From Clostridia bacterium (GTDB lineage: Bacteria > Bacillota > Clostridia > Christensenellales > Borkfalkiaceae), in the NCBI GenBank assembly GCA_017625565.1, contig JAGAKN010000020.1, positions 1 through 64,000 on the forward strand: a DNA stretch of 64,000 nucleotides, given 5' to 3'. Position 1 is the stretch's first letter. Every line of letters begins with the position of its first letter. Shown one piece after another: positions 9,618-18,120 of this stretch. A program made the translations under genes and the position numbers. The notes beneath the pieces were generated by a model that ran no database searches, was not told the origin of the DNA, and was given only the letters and a program-made list of their open reading frames with translations.

Positions 9618-10541
9618 TTACTTTAAGCCCCCTACCGTGATATCGCCAAGCAATCTCTTTTGGAAAATCAAGAAAAGAACAAGCAAAGGCACTGCCATCG
9701 TGATACAACCAGCGAGTTGGTGCGGCGTGTCCGATACCTCCGGATGCGTACTACCATCCGTAAATACAAACAAACCGAACGCAAACGTAGGATGCGAAGG
9801 CATATACATAAGAGGTACTTGATAGTCGTTCCAGTTTCCAATAAACGCCAACAAAATAATCGTGAAAATCGAACCCTTTACGAAAGGAATCATAATCCGC
9901 AACATAATGGTCAAATTCCCAGCGCCGTCAATCTGTGCCGCTTCCGCATAATCTTTGGGGATTAATTTGAATGCGCCGTAGAAGATAAGGAAATACATAC
10001 CACTGACGTACGCCCTCATTATGTACATACCCCAAATATGGTCGTACAAGCCAAACAATCTTGCCATACGCAATTCGGAAGGCAAAGAACCGACGATCGG
10101 GATGATCATTTGAATAATGATAATGAAATAAATTACACCACAGAACTTGAAATCGAAACGCGCAACGACGTATGCAACCAACAATGCAGTTGCCATCGCT
10201 ACAAACGCTGACCCCAACGAATACGCAAAGGAATTGAAAATCATTTCAGGAAGTCCAATAGTGCGTTGCGGTGAAACGTGCGTAAGTGTGATAGGGAAAT
10301 ACTTCAAAACGTCCTTATAGTTGTCGATAATCCAAGGATCGGGCCAAGCAAACGCGCCATCGAAATATTCGCTGAAGCTAAGCTTGCTACGGAAGGACGA
10401 AATAATCGCCCAACCGAACGGAATGAACAACGACATCGTATAAAGGAAAAGTACTAAAAAGCTGACAATCCCAAAAGGTGTGAGTGTTTTTTTCCAACTG
10501 TCGGATTTGAAAAATCCTTTAAATTTTTTCATTTTTTCCAT
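9618..10541 (-). CDS. Carbohydrate ABC transporter permease, MalG type
   Basis: This 307-residue integral membrane protein has about six hydrophobic segments (about 24-48, 104-127, 134-155, 170-190, 222-245, 280-300). The cytoplasmic EAA loop at about residues 200-220 (EAAQIDGAGNL..IMIPF) is the site that contacts the ATPase in binding-protein-dependent importers. It pairs with the upstream permease and the family 1 binding lipoprotein. No ATPase gene is present in the operon. In Gram-positive bacteria a shared MsmX-type ATPase encoded elsewhere usually powers such systems. The GC-rich hairpin after the stop may separate transporter expression from the downstream surface proteins. Confidence 0.92.
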   Translation of the reverse strand: MEKMKKFKGFFKSDSWKKTLTPFGIVSFLVLFLYTMSLFIPFGWAIISSFRSKLSFSEYFDGAFAWPDPWIIDNYKDVLKYFPITLTHVSPQRTIGLPEMIFNSFAYSLGSAFVAMATALLVAYVVARFDFKFCGVIYFIIIIQMIIPIVGSLPSELRMARLFGLYDHIWGMYIMRAYVSGMYFLIFYGAFKLIPKDYAEAAQIDGAGNLTIMLRIMIPFVKGSIFTIILLAFIGNWNDYQVPLMYMPSHPTFAFGLFVFTDGSTHPEVSDTPHQLAGCITMAVPLLVLFLIFQKRLLGDITVGGLK

Positions 10542-10552
10542 ATCACACCTCC

Positions 10553-11470
10553 TTATTCGAGTTTCGGCCCGACTTTTTCAAGGAACTTACGTCCAAGCAT
10601 CGTCACAGGCGCTGCAATCAACGTAAACGCAATGCTATACGCCGCAAGCAAGGGATATTCCATAATACCGCCTTTTCTCGTTCTCTTAAATAGCATATAC
10701 CCGATTGTACTAACCGTCGGATCTGCACCGTTTGCGTAGAAAGAGAATAGGTGCATTTGGTTTGTGAAGAACCCTGCCAAGTTAACAACAAGGAACGTCG
10801 TAATCGTCGGGTAGATCAACGGAAGAATGATGCTGACGAATTCTCTAAGCGCATTCGCCCCGTCTAATTTTGCCGCCTCGATAATAGAAGTATCGATGGA
10901 GTTCATCGCGCCCGAATACATCAAGATTTGCGTACCGAAACCAACCCAGACCATAAAGAATAAGAGCGTAGGGAATTGCGTATCCAGATTTGACAACAAA
11001 CCGCTGCCATCCAACGAATCGAAAATCGCAGGGAATGCAGTTTCCACAAAGCCTTCGTACATCTTTACGGTGACGATCGCCGAAATCATCGACGGCGCAA
11101 ACAAGATGATGCGGAACGTCTTAGAAAACGCCATACCTTTAAATATGTAGAGCGAGAAGAACAACGCAAGCGTCGTACCTACCCCTACCGTCACGATAAA
11201 CGCAATAAAAGAGTTTTTAATTGCGTAAGGTAATTCGAAACCGTGTTTTAATTCGAACCACATTGTTTCGAAGTTTTCAAGACCTGCCATCTTGTATACA
11301 TAGCGGTTGTTTACAATATCAACCTTTTGAAATGCCATCAAAATCGAGTTGAAATTTACCCCGACGTAGAAGATACAAAACTGCACCGCGGGAACCGCTA
11401 TGATACAAAGGCAAAAAATCATATCTTTCATACGCTTTTTTTGAAAAGCGTTTACAGAATTTTTTTGCAT
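10553..11470 (-). CDS. Carbohydrate ABC transporter permease, MalF/UgpA type
   Basis: This 305-residue membrane protein has about six transmembrane segments. The EAA loop at residues 198-218 (EAAKLDGANALRE..ILPL) is characteristic of sugar permeases. An internal hydrophobic segment near 84-110 begins the conserved BPD_transp_1 domain. It lies 11 bases upstream of the MalG-type partner and 40 bases after the binding-protein gene, so the three form one importer. The size of the 562-residue binding protein and the neighbouring surface proteins suggest an oligosaccharide substrate. The adjacent nahK hints that it contains N-acetylhexosamine, but the substrate cannot be read from the sequence. Confidence 0.92.
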   Translation of the reverse strand: MQKNSVNAFQKKRMKDMIFCLCIIAVPAVQFCIFYVGVNFNSILMAFQKVDIVNNRYVYKMAGLENFETMWFELKHGFELPYAIKNSFIAFIVTVGVGTTLALFFSLYIFKGMAFSKTFRIILFAPSMISAIVTVKMYEGFVETAFPAIFDSLDGSGLLSNLDTQFPTLLFFMVWVGFGTQILMYSGAMNSIDTSIIEAAKLDGANALREFVSIILPLIYPTITTFLVVNLAGFFTNQMHLFSFYANGADPTVSTIGYMLFKRTRKGGIMEYPLLAAYSIAFTLIAAPVTMLGRKFLEKVGPKLE

Positions 11471-11510
11471 TAGATTACACCTTTATTTATTTTTTCTCTT
11501 TAAAAGAATT

Positions 11511-13199
11511 TTACACTTTAATCAATTTGTCCCAAGTTGCTTTCGTGTACTTCGCGCGTGCTGCCGACCATACTTGGTTTAACGTTTTACCGTTTTTGAA
11601 TGCAACGTGAGGATGTGCACCGTGTCCCGTTTCAAAAGGCTTTTCAAGATTGAGTGACGCATAGTTTTTAACGTAGACATCTTTCGCGCAACCAGGTTGA
11701 AGTACGTTGGAGTTTTTAATAACGTCTACAACGCTTTGCGCATACGAGCACAAGCTATTATATACTTCGTCGGAAACTTCGTACTCAAAACCACGCGTCA
11801 TGTTCGTGATTTTTAAGAATTCTACAAGAGATTCGTCCGTATGCACGAATTGCAAGAAGGTTTTCGCAAGTTCTTTCTTCTCTTCCGAAATATTAGCGTT
11901 GATACAAGCAACCGACATCGAGGTGTCTACCGCTGTTAACGGCGTACCTACCAAATCAGCCGTTGCCTTCGGATACGGCATAATTGCAAGACGTCTATTC
12001 TTCAAGGATGCGCTCGGCCCGAAGTTGCTTTCCAAAGTTTGGAAGTTCCCTGCCGATTCATGAGGCCACCAGCAACCTTCCACCAACATACCAACCGGGT
12101 TTGCTTTGGTCGAATATTTACTTACCAAGAAGCTGTTTTGCGCGTCAATGTGCGATTGCGATGTATTGAACGATACGTTTGCATACCACTTATTGCTAAC
12201 GATTTTATCCGCGAACGACAAAGCATAGTACGTACCAGCCGAGTTATACATTTCATAACCGTTTTCTTGCGTGATCGTCATAGGCGCTTTATACGTGACT
12301 TTGCCATTAGAAATCGTATCTACGAGTTTCGTAGCCGTACCGTCGAACGTATAGTTAAGCGTACCTTCCGCGCCTTCAAAGTCTGCTTTCAAAGCAGCCA
12401 AGAAAAGCGTCATATAGAAACCGTGTTGACCAGACCATACAAAGGGATCGACACCACGCGCAACCATCGTTTCGCAAAGCGTCCACATGTCTGCGTACGT
12501 TGCAGGCAAACCGTCGTCGTATGTACCCGCTTTCCCGTCAGGACCGGTCGATCTACCGCTGTCCGTGGAAGTCTTCGTCAACCCGCCTGCTTGATCGAAA
12601 TACAACAGATATTCGTCAAATACGTCCTTATCATACGTCATTTGGTAAATCGATCTGTAGTGAGGAAGTGCGAAATACTTTTGGTCGGGCGTTCTGAAGT
12701 AGTTTTTGTACGAGTCAGCCAACTTATCTTCGATAGATTTACTTTCGCCGAAGTCCGTCAAATCTTCCGTGACGATATCCGTGATATCCAACAACTTCCC
12801 GGTGTACGCCATATCGTAGTAGTTGGTGTTTTCAAGGAAATAAATTTCGTTTCTTTCCATGGGCATCTTGTCTGCAACAGCCGTACCTGCGTTCTTGTGC
12901 GTTTCTACCCAGATTTGTACACCCCTCGTACCTTCTACGAATTCCGTATTCTTGTACTTTTCTTCGAAACGGGCTCTTGCTGCATAAAGCCAATCCGTAC
13001 CAACACCACCGTTGAAGTTCGAGATGTACAACTGCGCCTTGCTGGTATCTACGTCTTCTGCAGGAACACTCGCGCCAGGACTGGAGTTATCAGGACCAGG
13101 ACCGGGTTCAGCAGGATCGCCGCTACCACATGCTACTGCGCCGGCGGAAAGTACGCCAACGCACAATAATGAAATGAGTTTCTTAATGGATTTTTTCAT
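11511..13199 (-). CDS. Extracellular solute-binding lipoprotein, family 1
   Basis: This 562-residue protein has a lipobox ending AVAC (Cys24), followed by a Gly/Pro/Ser/Asp linker. The mature part matches the large family 1 (SBP_bac_1) fold: an initial YISNFNGGVGTDWL strand, a hinge with GMLVEGCWW and a C-terminal TFLQFVHTDES helix. A GPDGKAGTYDDG loop near residue 220 resembles a calcium-binding loop of some oligosaccharide-binding proteins. The gene is followed directly by two permease genes, so it is the substrate receptor of the importer. A GGAGAGAAATT site precedes the ATG. The likely substrate is a host- or diet-derived oligosaccharide; the specific sugar is not determined. Confidence 0.92.
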   Translation of the reverse strand: MKKSIKKLISLLCVGVLSAGAVACGSGDPAEPGPGPDNSSPGASVPAEDVDTSKAQLYISNFNGGVGTDWLYAARARFEEKYKNTEFVEGTRGVQIWVETHKNAGTAVADKMPMERNEIYFLENTNYYDMAYTGKLLDITDIVTEDLTDFGESKSIEDKLADSYKNYFRTPDQKYFALPHYRSIYQMTYDKDVFDEYLLYFDQAGGLTKTSTDSGRSTGPDGKAGTYDDGLPATYADMWTLCETMVARGVDPFVWSGQHGFYMTLFLAALKADFEGAEGTLNYTFDGTATKLVDTISNGKVTYKAPMTITQENGYEMYNSAGTYYALSFADKIVSNKWYANVSFNTSQSHIDAQNSFLVSKYSTKANPVGMLVEGCWWPHESAGNFQTLESNFGPSASLKNRRLAIMPYPKATADLVGTPLTAVDTSMSVACINANISEEKKELAKTFLQFVHTDESLVEFLKITNMTRGFEYEVSDEVYNSLCSYAQSVVDVIKNSNVLQPGCAKDVYVKNYASLNLEKPFETGHGAHPHVAFKNGKTLNQVWSAARAKYTKATWDKLIKV

Positions 13200-13216
13200 A
13201 ATTTCTCTCCTTATAA

Positions 13217-14011
13217 TTATATATTTCCATTTGTTTTTTTATTTTCGTTGAATTCCACAACCGCCTTTACAGGTCGATGATCGGATAATACGATATCTTG
13301 TACTTCGAATTCCTTTACGCGGAAATGTTTTGAGAAAAAGATATAATCGAGCGTACAATTCGGGTTAAACGAAGAAAACGTAGGCTCGTCCGTTTTTCCG
13401 ACGACGTCGGCTGCACTTTGCAATCTATCGTACAGCGGTTGCAAAACCGCGCTGTGCGGAGCGGCATTGAAATCCCCCATCAACACGCAAGGTCTATCGT
13501 CGCCGTCCAAAATTTCCTGCAAGGTTGCCAACATCAAGCGTTGTTCGGAAGGAACTAACCCAAAATGCGTACAAAGCACGTTGATTTCGTTTCCGTCTAC
13601 GTCCACCGTCGCTTTGATGACAATACGGTTCTCGTATTGATCGGGTTCGTTTGGATCTCTTTCCCATTTTCTCGGGGATAATACGGGGAATTTTTCTACT
13701 TTGACGATCTTATGTTTGGACAAGATCGCGTTCCCAACAACCCCTACGCTACCGTCCCAATCGTACGCCGCGCCGAGCCCGAACGTGAAATCTTTCGCGT
13801 TGCACAGTTTAGCAAGTTTTTGCGCTTGTTTACAACTTTCTTCCCGTTCCGAGAAATACTCGTACACTTCATTGAGCCCAATAACGTCTGCGTTTAAGCA
13901 GTTAATAACGTTCGCCGTGTTCGCGATACAAGTCGTCAACGTTTTATCTTTTACGTACGACGTGAAATCTTGACAGGCGCAAATATTATACGTTGCAAAC
14001 GTTAACTCCAT
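13217..14011 (-). CDS. Endonuclease/exonuclease/phosphatase family protein (EEP fold), cytoplasmic
   Basis: This 264-residue protein carries the complete EEP/DNase I-like motif set: Asn9, Glu48 in GLNEV, His149 in CTHFG, GDFN at 179-182, Asp222 in LDYIFFS and SDHRP at 243-247. These form the Mg-dependent phosphodiesterase active site shared by AP endonucleases, sphingomyelinases and inositol-phosphate phosphatases. No signal peptide is visible, so it should act in the cytoplasm. It is the first gene of the sugar-import operon and ends 17 bases before the binding-protein gene. That context suggests it hydrolyses an imported phosphodiester-containing glycan or a regulatory phosphodiester. Substrate assignment is inference. 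Confidence 0.85.
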   Translation of the reverse strand: MELTFATYNICACQDFTSYVKDKTLTTCIANTANVINCLNADVIGLNEVYEYFSEREESCKQAQKLAKLCNAKDFTFGLGAAYDWDGSVGVVGNAILSKHKIVKVEKFPVLSPRKWERDPNEPDQYENRIVIKATVDVDGNEINVLCTHFGLVPSEQRLMLATLQEILDGDDRPCVLMGDFNAAPHSAVLQPLYDRLQSAADVVGKTDEPTFSSFNPNCTLDYIFFSKHFRVKEFEVQDIVLSDHRPVKAVVEFNENKKTNGNI

Positions 14012-14069
14012 CTATTTCTCCTTTGCTATATATTATTTAAAAACCTGAAAATGATTTTAGATTGTGCCT

Positions 14070-14098
14070 ATTATACAATATATTAACGATAAAAAATA
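14070..14098 (-). promoter_or_regulatory. Proximal promoter of the sugar operon, -10 only
   Basis: A perfect TATAAT (14070-14075, minus strand) lies about 58 bases upstream of the EEP gene start. The -35 position (14093-14098, TATTTT) is non-consensus and overlaps one of the direct repeats, as in promoters that need an activator. Confidence 0.55.
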
Positions 14099-14130
14099 TG
14101 CAAAATTGAGCGAAAAATATGCAAAACTGA
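14092..14130 (-). promoter_or_regulatory. Two direct repeats with 21-bp period, candidate AraC-type operator
   Basis: AAAAATATGCAAAAyTGA occurs at 14092-14109 and 14113-14130 (plus-strand reading), 17 of 18 identical, with starts 21 bp apart. Tandem half-sites two helical turns apart, overlapping a poor -35, are the usual layout for AraC-family activators. Confidence 0.6.
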
Positions 14131-14424
14131 TCAGTTTACGATTTTTGGGTAATTTTCTAAAAATAAAACCCCGTTTTTTTCCTTAAAGCATAATGAACGA
14201 TACTCTTACTCTATTTCGTAAAAGTTTCGTTTCATTAAGTTTGTCCATTTGAAATAAACATTTTTTGATAAATTTTAACATCCGATAAGTAAAAACATCT
14301 ACGATCCGTCAAAAATAAACGGGCCGATTGGTTCTATATATTTTTACAAATACTACTATCAGCAACGGAAGCAAAACAAGTTGCGAATTCGCCTATTTCG
14401 CCTTTTTATACAATGCCGAATAGT

Positions 14425-14454
14425 ATTATACAATCTTTTTACAAACTTTGTCAA
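14425..14454 (-). promoter_or_regulatory. Consensus promoter TTGACA-N18-TATAAT
   Basis: On the minus strand, TTGACA (14449-14454) and TATAAT (14425-14430) are separated by 18 bases. Transcription would give a leader of about 400 bases before the EEP gene. Confidence 0.6.
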
Positions 14455-14510
14455 GCTTTTTTAGATAAAAATAACAAAAAATGTAAGCTTTTATTGTATA
14501 ATTTTTTTAT

Positions 14511-14539
14511 ATTATATCAAACAATCACAATTTTGTCAA
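14511..14539 (-). promoter_or_regulatory. Consensus promoter TTGACA-N17-TATAAT
   Basis: On the minus strand, TTGACA (14534-14539) and TATAAT (14511-14516) are separated by 17 bases. It is the most upstream of three candidates for the sugar operon. Confidence 0.6.
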
Positions 14540-14637
14540 TAGACTTTTGAAAATTTGAAAAGATTTTTTACAATTCATCAAATTGTATGACCGAATGAAT
14601 ACCTTTTATGCGTTTTTTTCGGCAACTGCAATCCTGT

Positions 14638-15720
<1,083 letters not shown>

Positions 15721-15768
15721 CTAGTTTAAAATGCCTTGCTTGAATTGTTAGCCGTTTTCGTCAAGCTA

Positions 15769-15784
15769 TTGTTATTTATAACAA
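15769..15784. promoter_or_regulatory. Palindrome in the nahK leader
   Basis: TTGTTAT and ATAACAA form a perfect 7-bp inverted repeat with a 2-base centre in the nahK 5' leader. It partly overlaps the first copy of the 12-base repeat and may be a repressor site. Confidence 0.4.
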
Positions 15785-15828
15785 GCGCAATAATTATACT
15801 GTAAATTCTTTCAAAAAACAAGCGCAAT
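15780..15828. repeat. Identical 12-base repeats flanking the nahK core promoter
   Basis: AACAAGCGCAAT occurs at 15780-15791 and 15817-15828 in direct orientation, 37 bp apart. One copy lies near the nahK transcription start and the other overlaps its -35 element, an arrangement typical of a repressed promoter. Confidence 0.55.
15793..15821 (-). promoter_or_regulatory. nahK promoter TTGTTT-N17-TATAAT
   Basis: On the minus strand, TTGTTT (15816-15821) and TATAAT (15793-15798) lie about 90 bases before the nahK ATG. Confidence 0.55.
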
Positions 15829-15888
15829 TATTTCGTTTTTATTTGGTATTCTTTCACAAAAATTTTATAAGTTATAATGCGAAAACAT

Positions 15889-15917
15889 TTTACATTCTCT
15901 TGTAAATTTGTTATAAT
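15889..15917 (+). promoter_or_regulatory. AraC-regulator promoter TTTACA-N17-TATAAT
   Basis: TTTACA (15889-15894) and TATAAT (15912-15917) precede the regulator ATG (15926) by only 8 bases. The transcript would be leaderless or nearly so. Confidence 0.6.
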
Positions 15918-15925
15918 AGAATTAT

Positions 15926-16813
15926 ATGAGAAACAATACCACAACGCAAAAATTTTATATGCACAAAATCTCTAACCTGTTAAACGTGAAAAAAATCGTC
16001 ACCGTGCATTATCAGTCCTTGGGGAAAAACTACGTGTTCCCTACTGAAAAGCATGATTTTTGGGAAATTAACTACGCCGACAAGGAAGACGTTTTTATCG
16101 GCTTGGGAGATGAAAAAATCGAATTAAAACAGGGGGAAATTTTGTTTATTAAGCCCAACCAACCGCACTACGTCGAAAGCGGGGAGAAAGAACCGAACGT
16201 TTTCATTATTTCCTTTACCTGCCGATCGGAGTCCATGCGGTTTTTCCAGGACAAGAAATTCGCCGTTCCCGAAAGTTATCGGTATCTTTTGCAAAACATT
16301 ATGTCGGAAGCCACGGAGACTTTTGAACTGCCCGATTTCGACCCGCAGTTAACCGCGTTAAAGCTCAAAGAAAATCCGAACTTGGGCGGTGAACAAATCA
16401 TCAAAAATTCCCTGGAAAACTTGTTGATTTATTTACTGCGCACAGCGCAAAACCGCGCGTCCGCACAAGAGATTTTCGTTTCAAAAATTGCCGATTCTAA
16501 CGAGTTGCAAGACGAAATTATGCGCATTTTATTCTCCAAAGTTTACGGCAAATTTAAGTTGAGTGATTTGAGCGCAGAACTGCACTACGGCACGACAAGG
16601 CTCTGCACGTTTTTCCGTGAAAAAACAGGGAAAAGCATTTACCAAACCTATTTAAAATTGAAAATAGACGAAGCAAAAAGGTTAATCCGCAAAAAGAAAT
16701 CGTTTGCGGAAATTACGGATTGTTTGTGTTTTGATTCCATATCCACGTTCGCCTTTATTTTTAAAAAGCAAGTAGGCATGACGCCGAGCGAATATCGAAA
16801 TAGCATCAAATAA
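15926..16813 (+). CDS. AraC family transcriptional regulator
   Basis: This 295-residue protein has an N-terminal cupin-like sugar-sensing domain (about 30-120, with the FIKPNQPHYVESG strand turn) and a C-terminal double helix-turn-helix (about 195-293). The second helix pair reads FDSISTFAFIFKKQVGMTPSEYR, close to the AraC signature. It is divergent from nahK and is the only AraC-type gene in the window, so it is the natural candidate regulator for nahK and the EEP-led sugar operon. No Shine-Dalgarno sequence precedes ATG 15926, and the promoter -10 ends 8 bases before it. An alternative in-frame ATG at 15959 also lacks one. A hairpin follows the stop. Confidence 0.9.
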   Translation: MRNNTTTQKFYMHKISNLLNVKKIVTVHYQSLGKNYVFPTEKHDFWEINYADKEDVFIGLGDEKIELKQGEILFIKPNQPHYVESGEKEPNVFIISFTCRSESMRFFQDKKFAVPESYRYLLQNIMSEATETFELPDFDPQLTALKLKENPNLGGEQIIKNSLENLLIYLLRTAQNRASAQEIFVSKIADSNELQDEIMRILFSKVYGKFKLSDLSAELHYGTTRLCTFFREKTGKSIYQTYLKLKIDEAKRLIRKKKSFAEITDCLCFDSISTFAFIFKKQVGMTPSEYRNSIK

Positions 16814-16828
16814 TTTGCGCCTTAATTT

Positions 16829-16858
16829 AATATCCCCGCGTGGAAATGCGGGGATATT
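16829..16858 (+). terminator. Terminator after the AraC gene
   Basis: An 11-bp stem (AATATCCCCGC with GCGGGGATATT, loop of 8) is followed by ACTTTTAT. It lies between convergent genes and may serve both. Confidence 0.7.
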
Positions 16859-16869
16859 ACTTTTATCTG

Positions 16870-18108
16870 TTAAAAATGTGTTAATAAATAATTTTCTGCC
16901 TGGGTATTCCACAAGCCGTTATGCTCTTTTACAAGCTTATCTAAAACCAAAAATCTTTCGTCTGTTTTTCCTAATTTAGCAAAATCGCTAATCGCAGTTA
17001 ACGGTAATTGTATATGTGTATAAATGAGCTTCTTTCCGCCTGGAATTTTCGGCAAATTGACCGTTGTATTGATGGTTGCGTCAATTCCACCGATATGCGT
17101 AATCATAACGGACGGCGTAAGACGATTTTCCCCGATCAACTCCACCACGTCTTTCATATCGCTAGGGGTACTTCCACTTGTCCCCACAACGTGATGCTGA
17201 GCGTAATGAACGTTATAGAAATTAAACGATGCGCTAAAATTTTTATCAAGCGGACCAGCAAAGAAATTTAAACAACCGTCGAATCCTAAAATTGCATCTC
17301 CCAATTCCACAACGCTCGGTACAGGCGCGTAAACAAATACGTCGTCATATCCCACGCCGTTTGTGATCGCCAACAACTCTTCTTTATCGGAAGTTTTTGC
17401 AAAAATAAGTTGTATCCCGTCCTTTTTCGCTTGCTCAGGTGAAAAAATGGATTTTGCGCGTTGAATACGCTCTTCATCCAAATCCGTCACTACAACCATA
17501 GACGGTTTGATACGACCATGCAACGCAACGTCGATCGCCACCAAGCCCATCGGACCGCAACCCGCGAGAATGGCTACTTTGCCATCTGGCTTAATCCCGT
17601 AGACATGATTATATTCGTCGTCAAGATGGAAATTTGCCTTGTATCCGCGAATAACGCAAGAAGCAGGCTCGATCAACGAACCGTTAAAATACGAATCACT
17701 GTTCAATTTTATTAAATAATCATTCTCAAGAATATGCTCGTATACGATAGAATACGTAGAAACTCCGCCGATGTCTTGGAAGGAATACCCGATCGTTTGA
17801 TTTCCGCCGAGATACGAGAGAACGGGTGGCATTACAACTTTATCCCCCACGTTAAACTTGGCTTTCCATTTTTCTCCGACTTCGACGACTTCCGCGCAAA
17901 ATTCATGTCCGATGATAATCGGATGCTCCGCAACGTTATCGGGCACTCTTAAATGCTTTGCCCCTTGTAAAATGGTTTTATACGTGGACATGCAAACGCT
18001 ATCAGAAATTACTTTAACAAGTATTTCCCCCGAAGTAATCGGTCTTAATTCAAATTCTTCTAATCGAACGTCGTTTTCTCCATAAAGACGAACTGCTTTT
18101 ACTTGCAT
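16870..18108 (-). CDS. Zinc-binding medium-chain dehydrogenase, sorbose-1-phosphate reductase-like
   Basis: This 412-residue protein has the GroES-like domain with the catalytic Cys in DSVCMSTYK (about residue 38) and the GHEFCAEVVEVG zinc motif. A Rossmann domain carries LAGCGPMGLVAIDVA and an acidic VVTDLDEER turn that favours NAD. Length and sequence resemble L-sorbose-1-phosphate reductase (SorE/YggP) rather than ordinary alcohol dehydrogenases, and the structural-zinc cysteine cluster is absent. The SD AGGAGAAATC overlaps the aldolase stop 12 bases upstream, so the two are translated together. It probably interconverts a ketose or polyol phosphate before aldolase cleavage. The exact substrate is unknown. 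Confidence 0.8.
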   Translation of the reverse strand: MQVKAVRLYGENDVRLEEFELRPITSGEILVKVISDSVCMSTYKTILQGAKHLRVPDNVAEHPIIIGHEFCAEVVEVGEKWKAKFNVGDKVVMPPVLSYLGGNQTIGYSFQDIGGVSTYSIVYEHILENDYLIKLNSDSYFNGSLIEPASCVIRGYKANFHLDDEYNHVYGIKPDGKVAILAGCGPMGLVAIDVALHGRIKPSMVVVTDLDEERIQRAKSIFSPEQAKKDGIQLIFAKTSDKEELLAITNGVGYDDVFVYAPVPSVVELGDAILGFDGCLNFFAGPLDKNFSASFNFYNVHYAQHHVVGTSGSTPSDMKDVVELIGENRLTPSVMITHIGGIDATINTTVNLPKIPGGKKLIYTHIQLPLTAISDFAKLGKTDERFLVLDKLVKEHNGLWNTQAENYLLTHF

Positions 18109-18120
18109 AATGATTTCTCC

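Larger units (their letters stand above)
14012..14637. other. 626-base AT-rich regulatory region without genes
   Basis: No plausible reading frame is seen. The region separates the EEP-led operon from the end of nahK. It holds three candidate minus-strand promoters and a pair of 18-base direct repeats, listed separately. A weak hairpin (ACAATT/AATTGT, about 14571-14588) follows the nahK stop and may act as an inefficient terminator. Confidence 0.7.

Noticed and set aside
14012..14637. Riboswitch or structured RNA in the long leader
   Set aside because: No known riboswitch core or strong conserved-looking stem was recognised in this AT-rich stretch.
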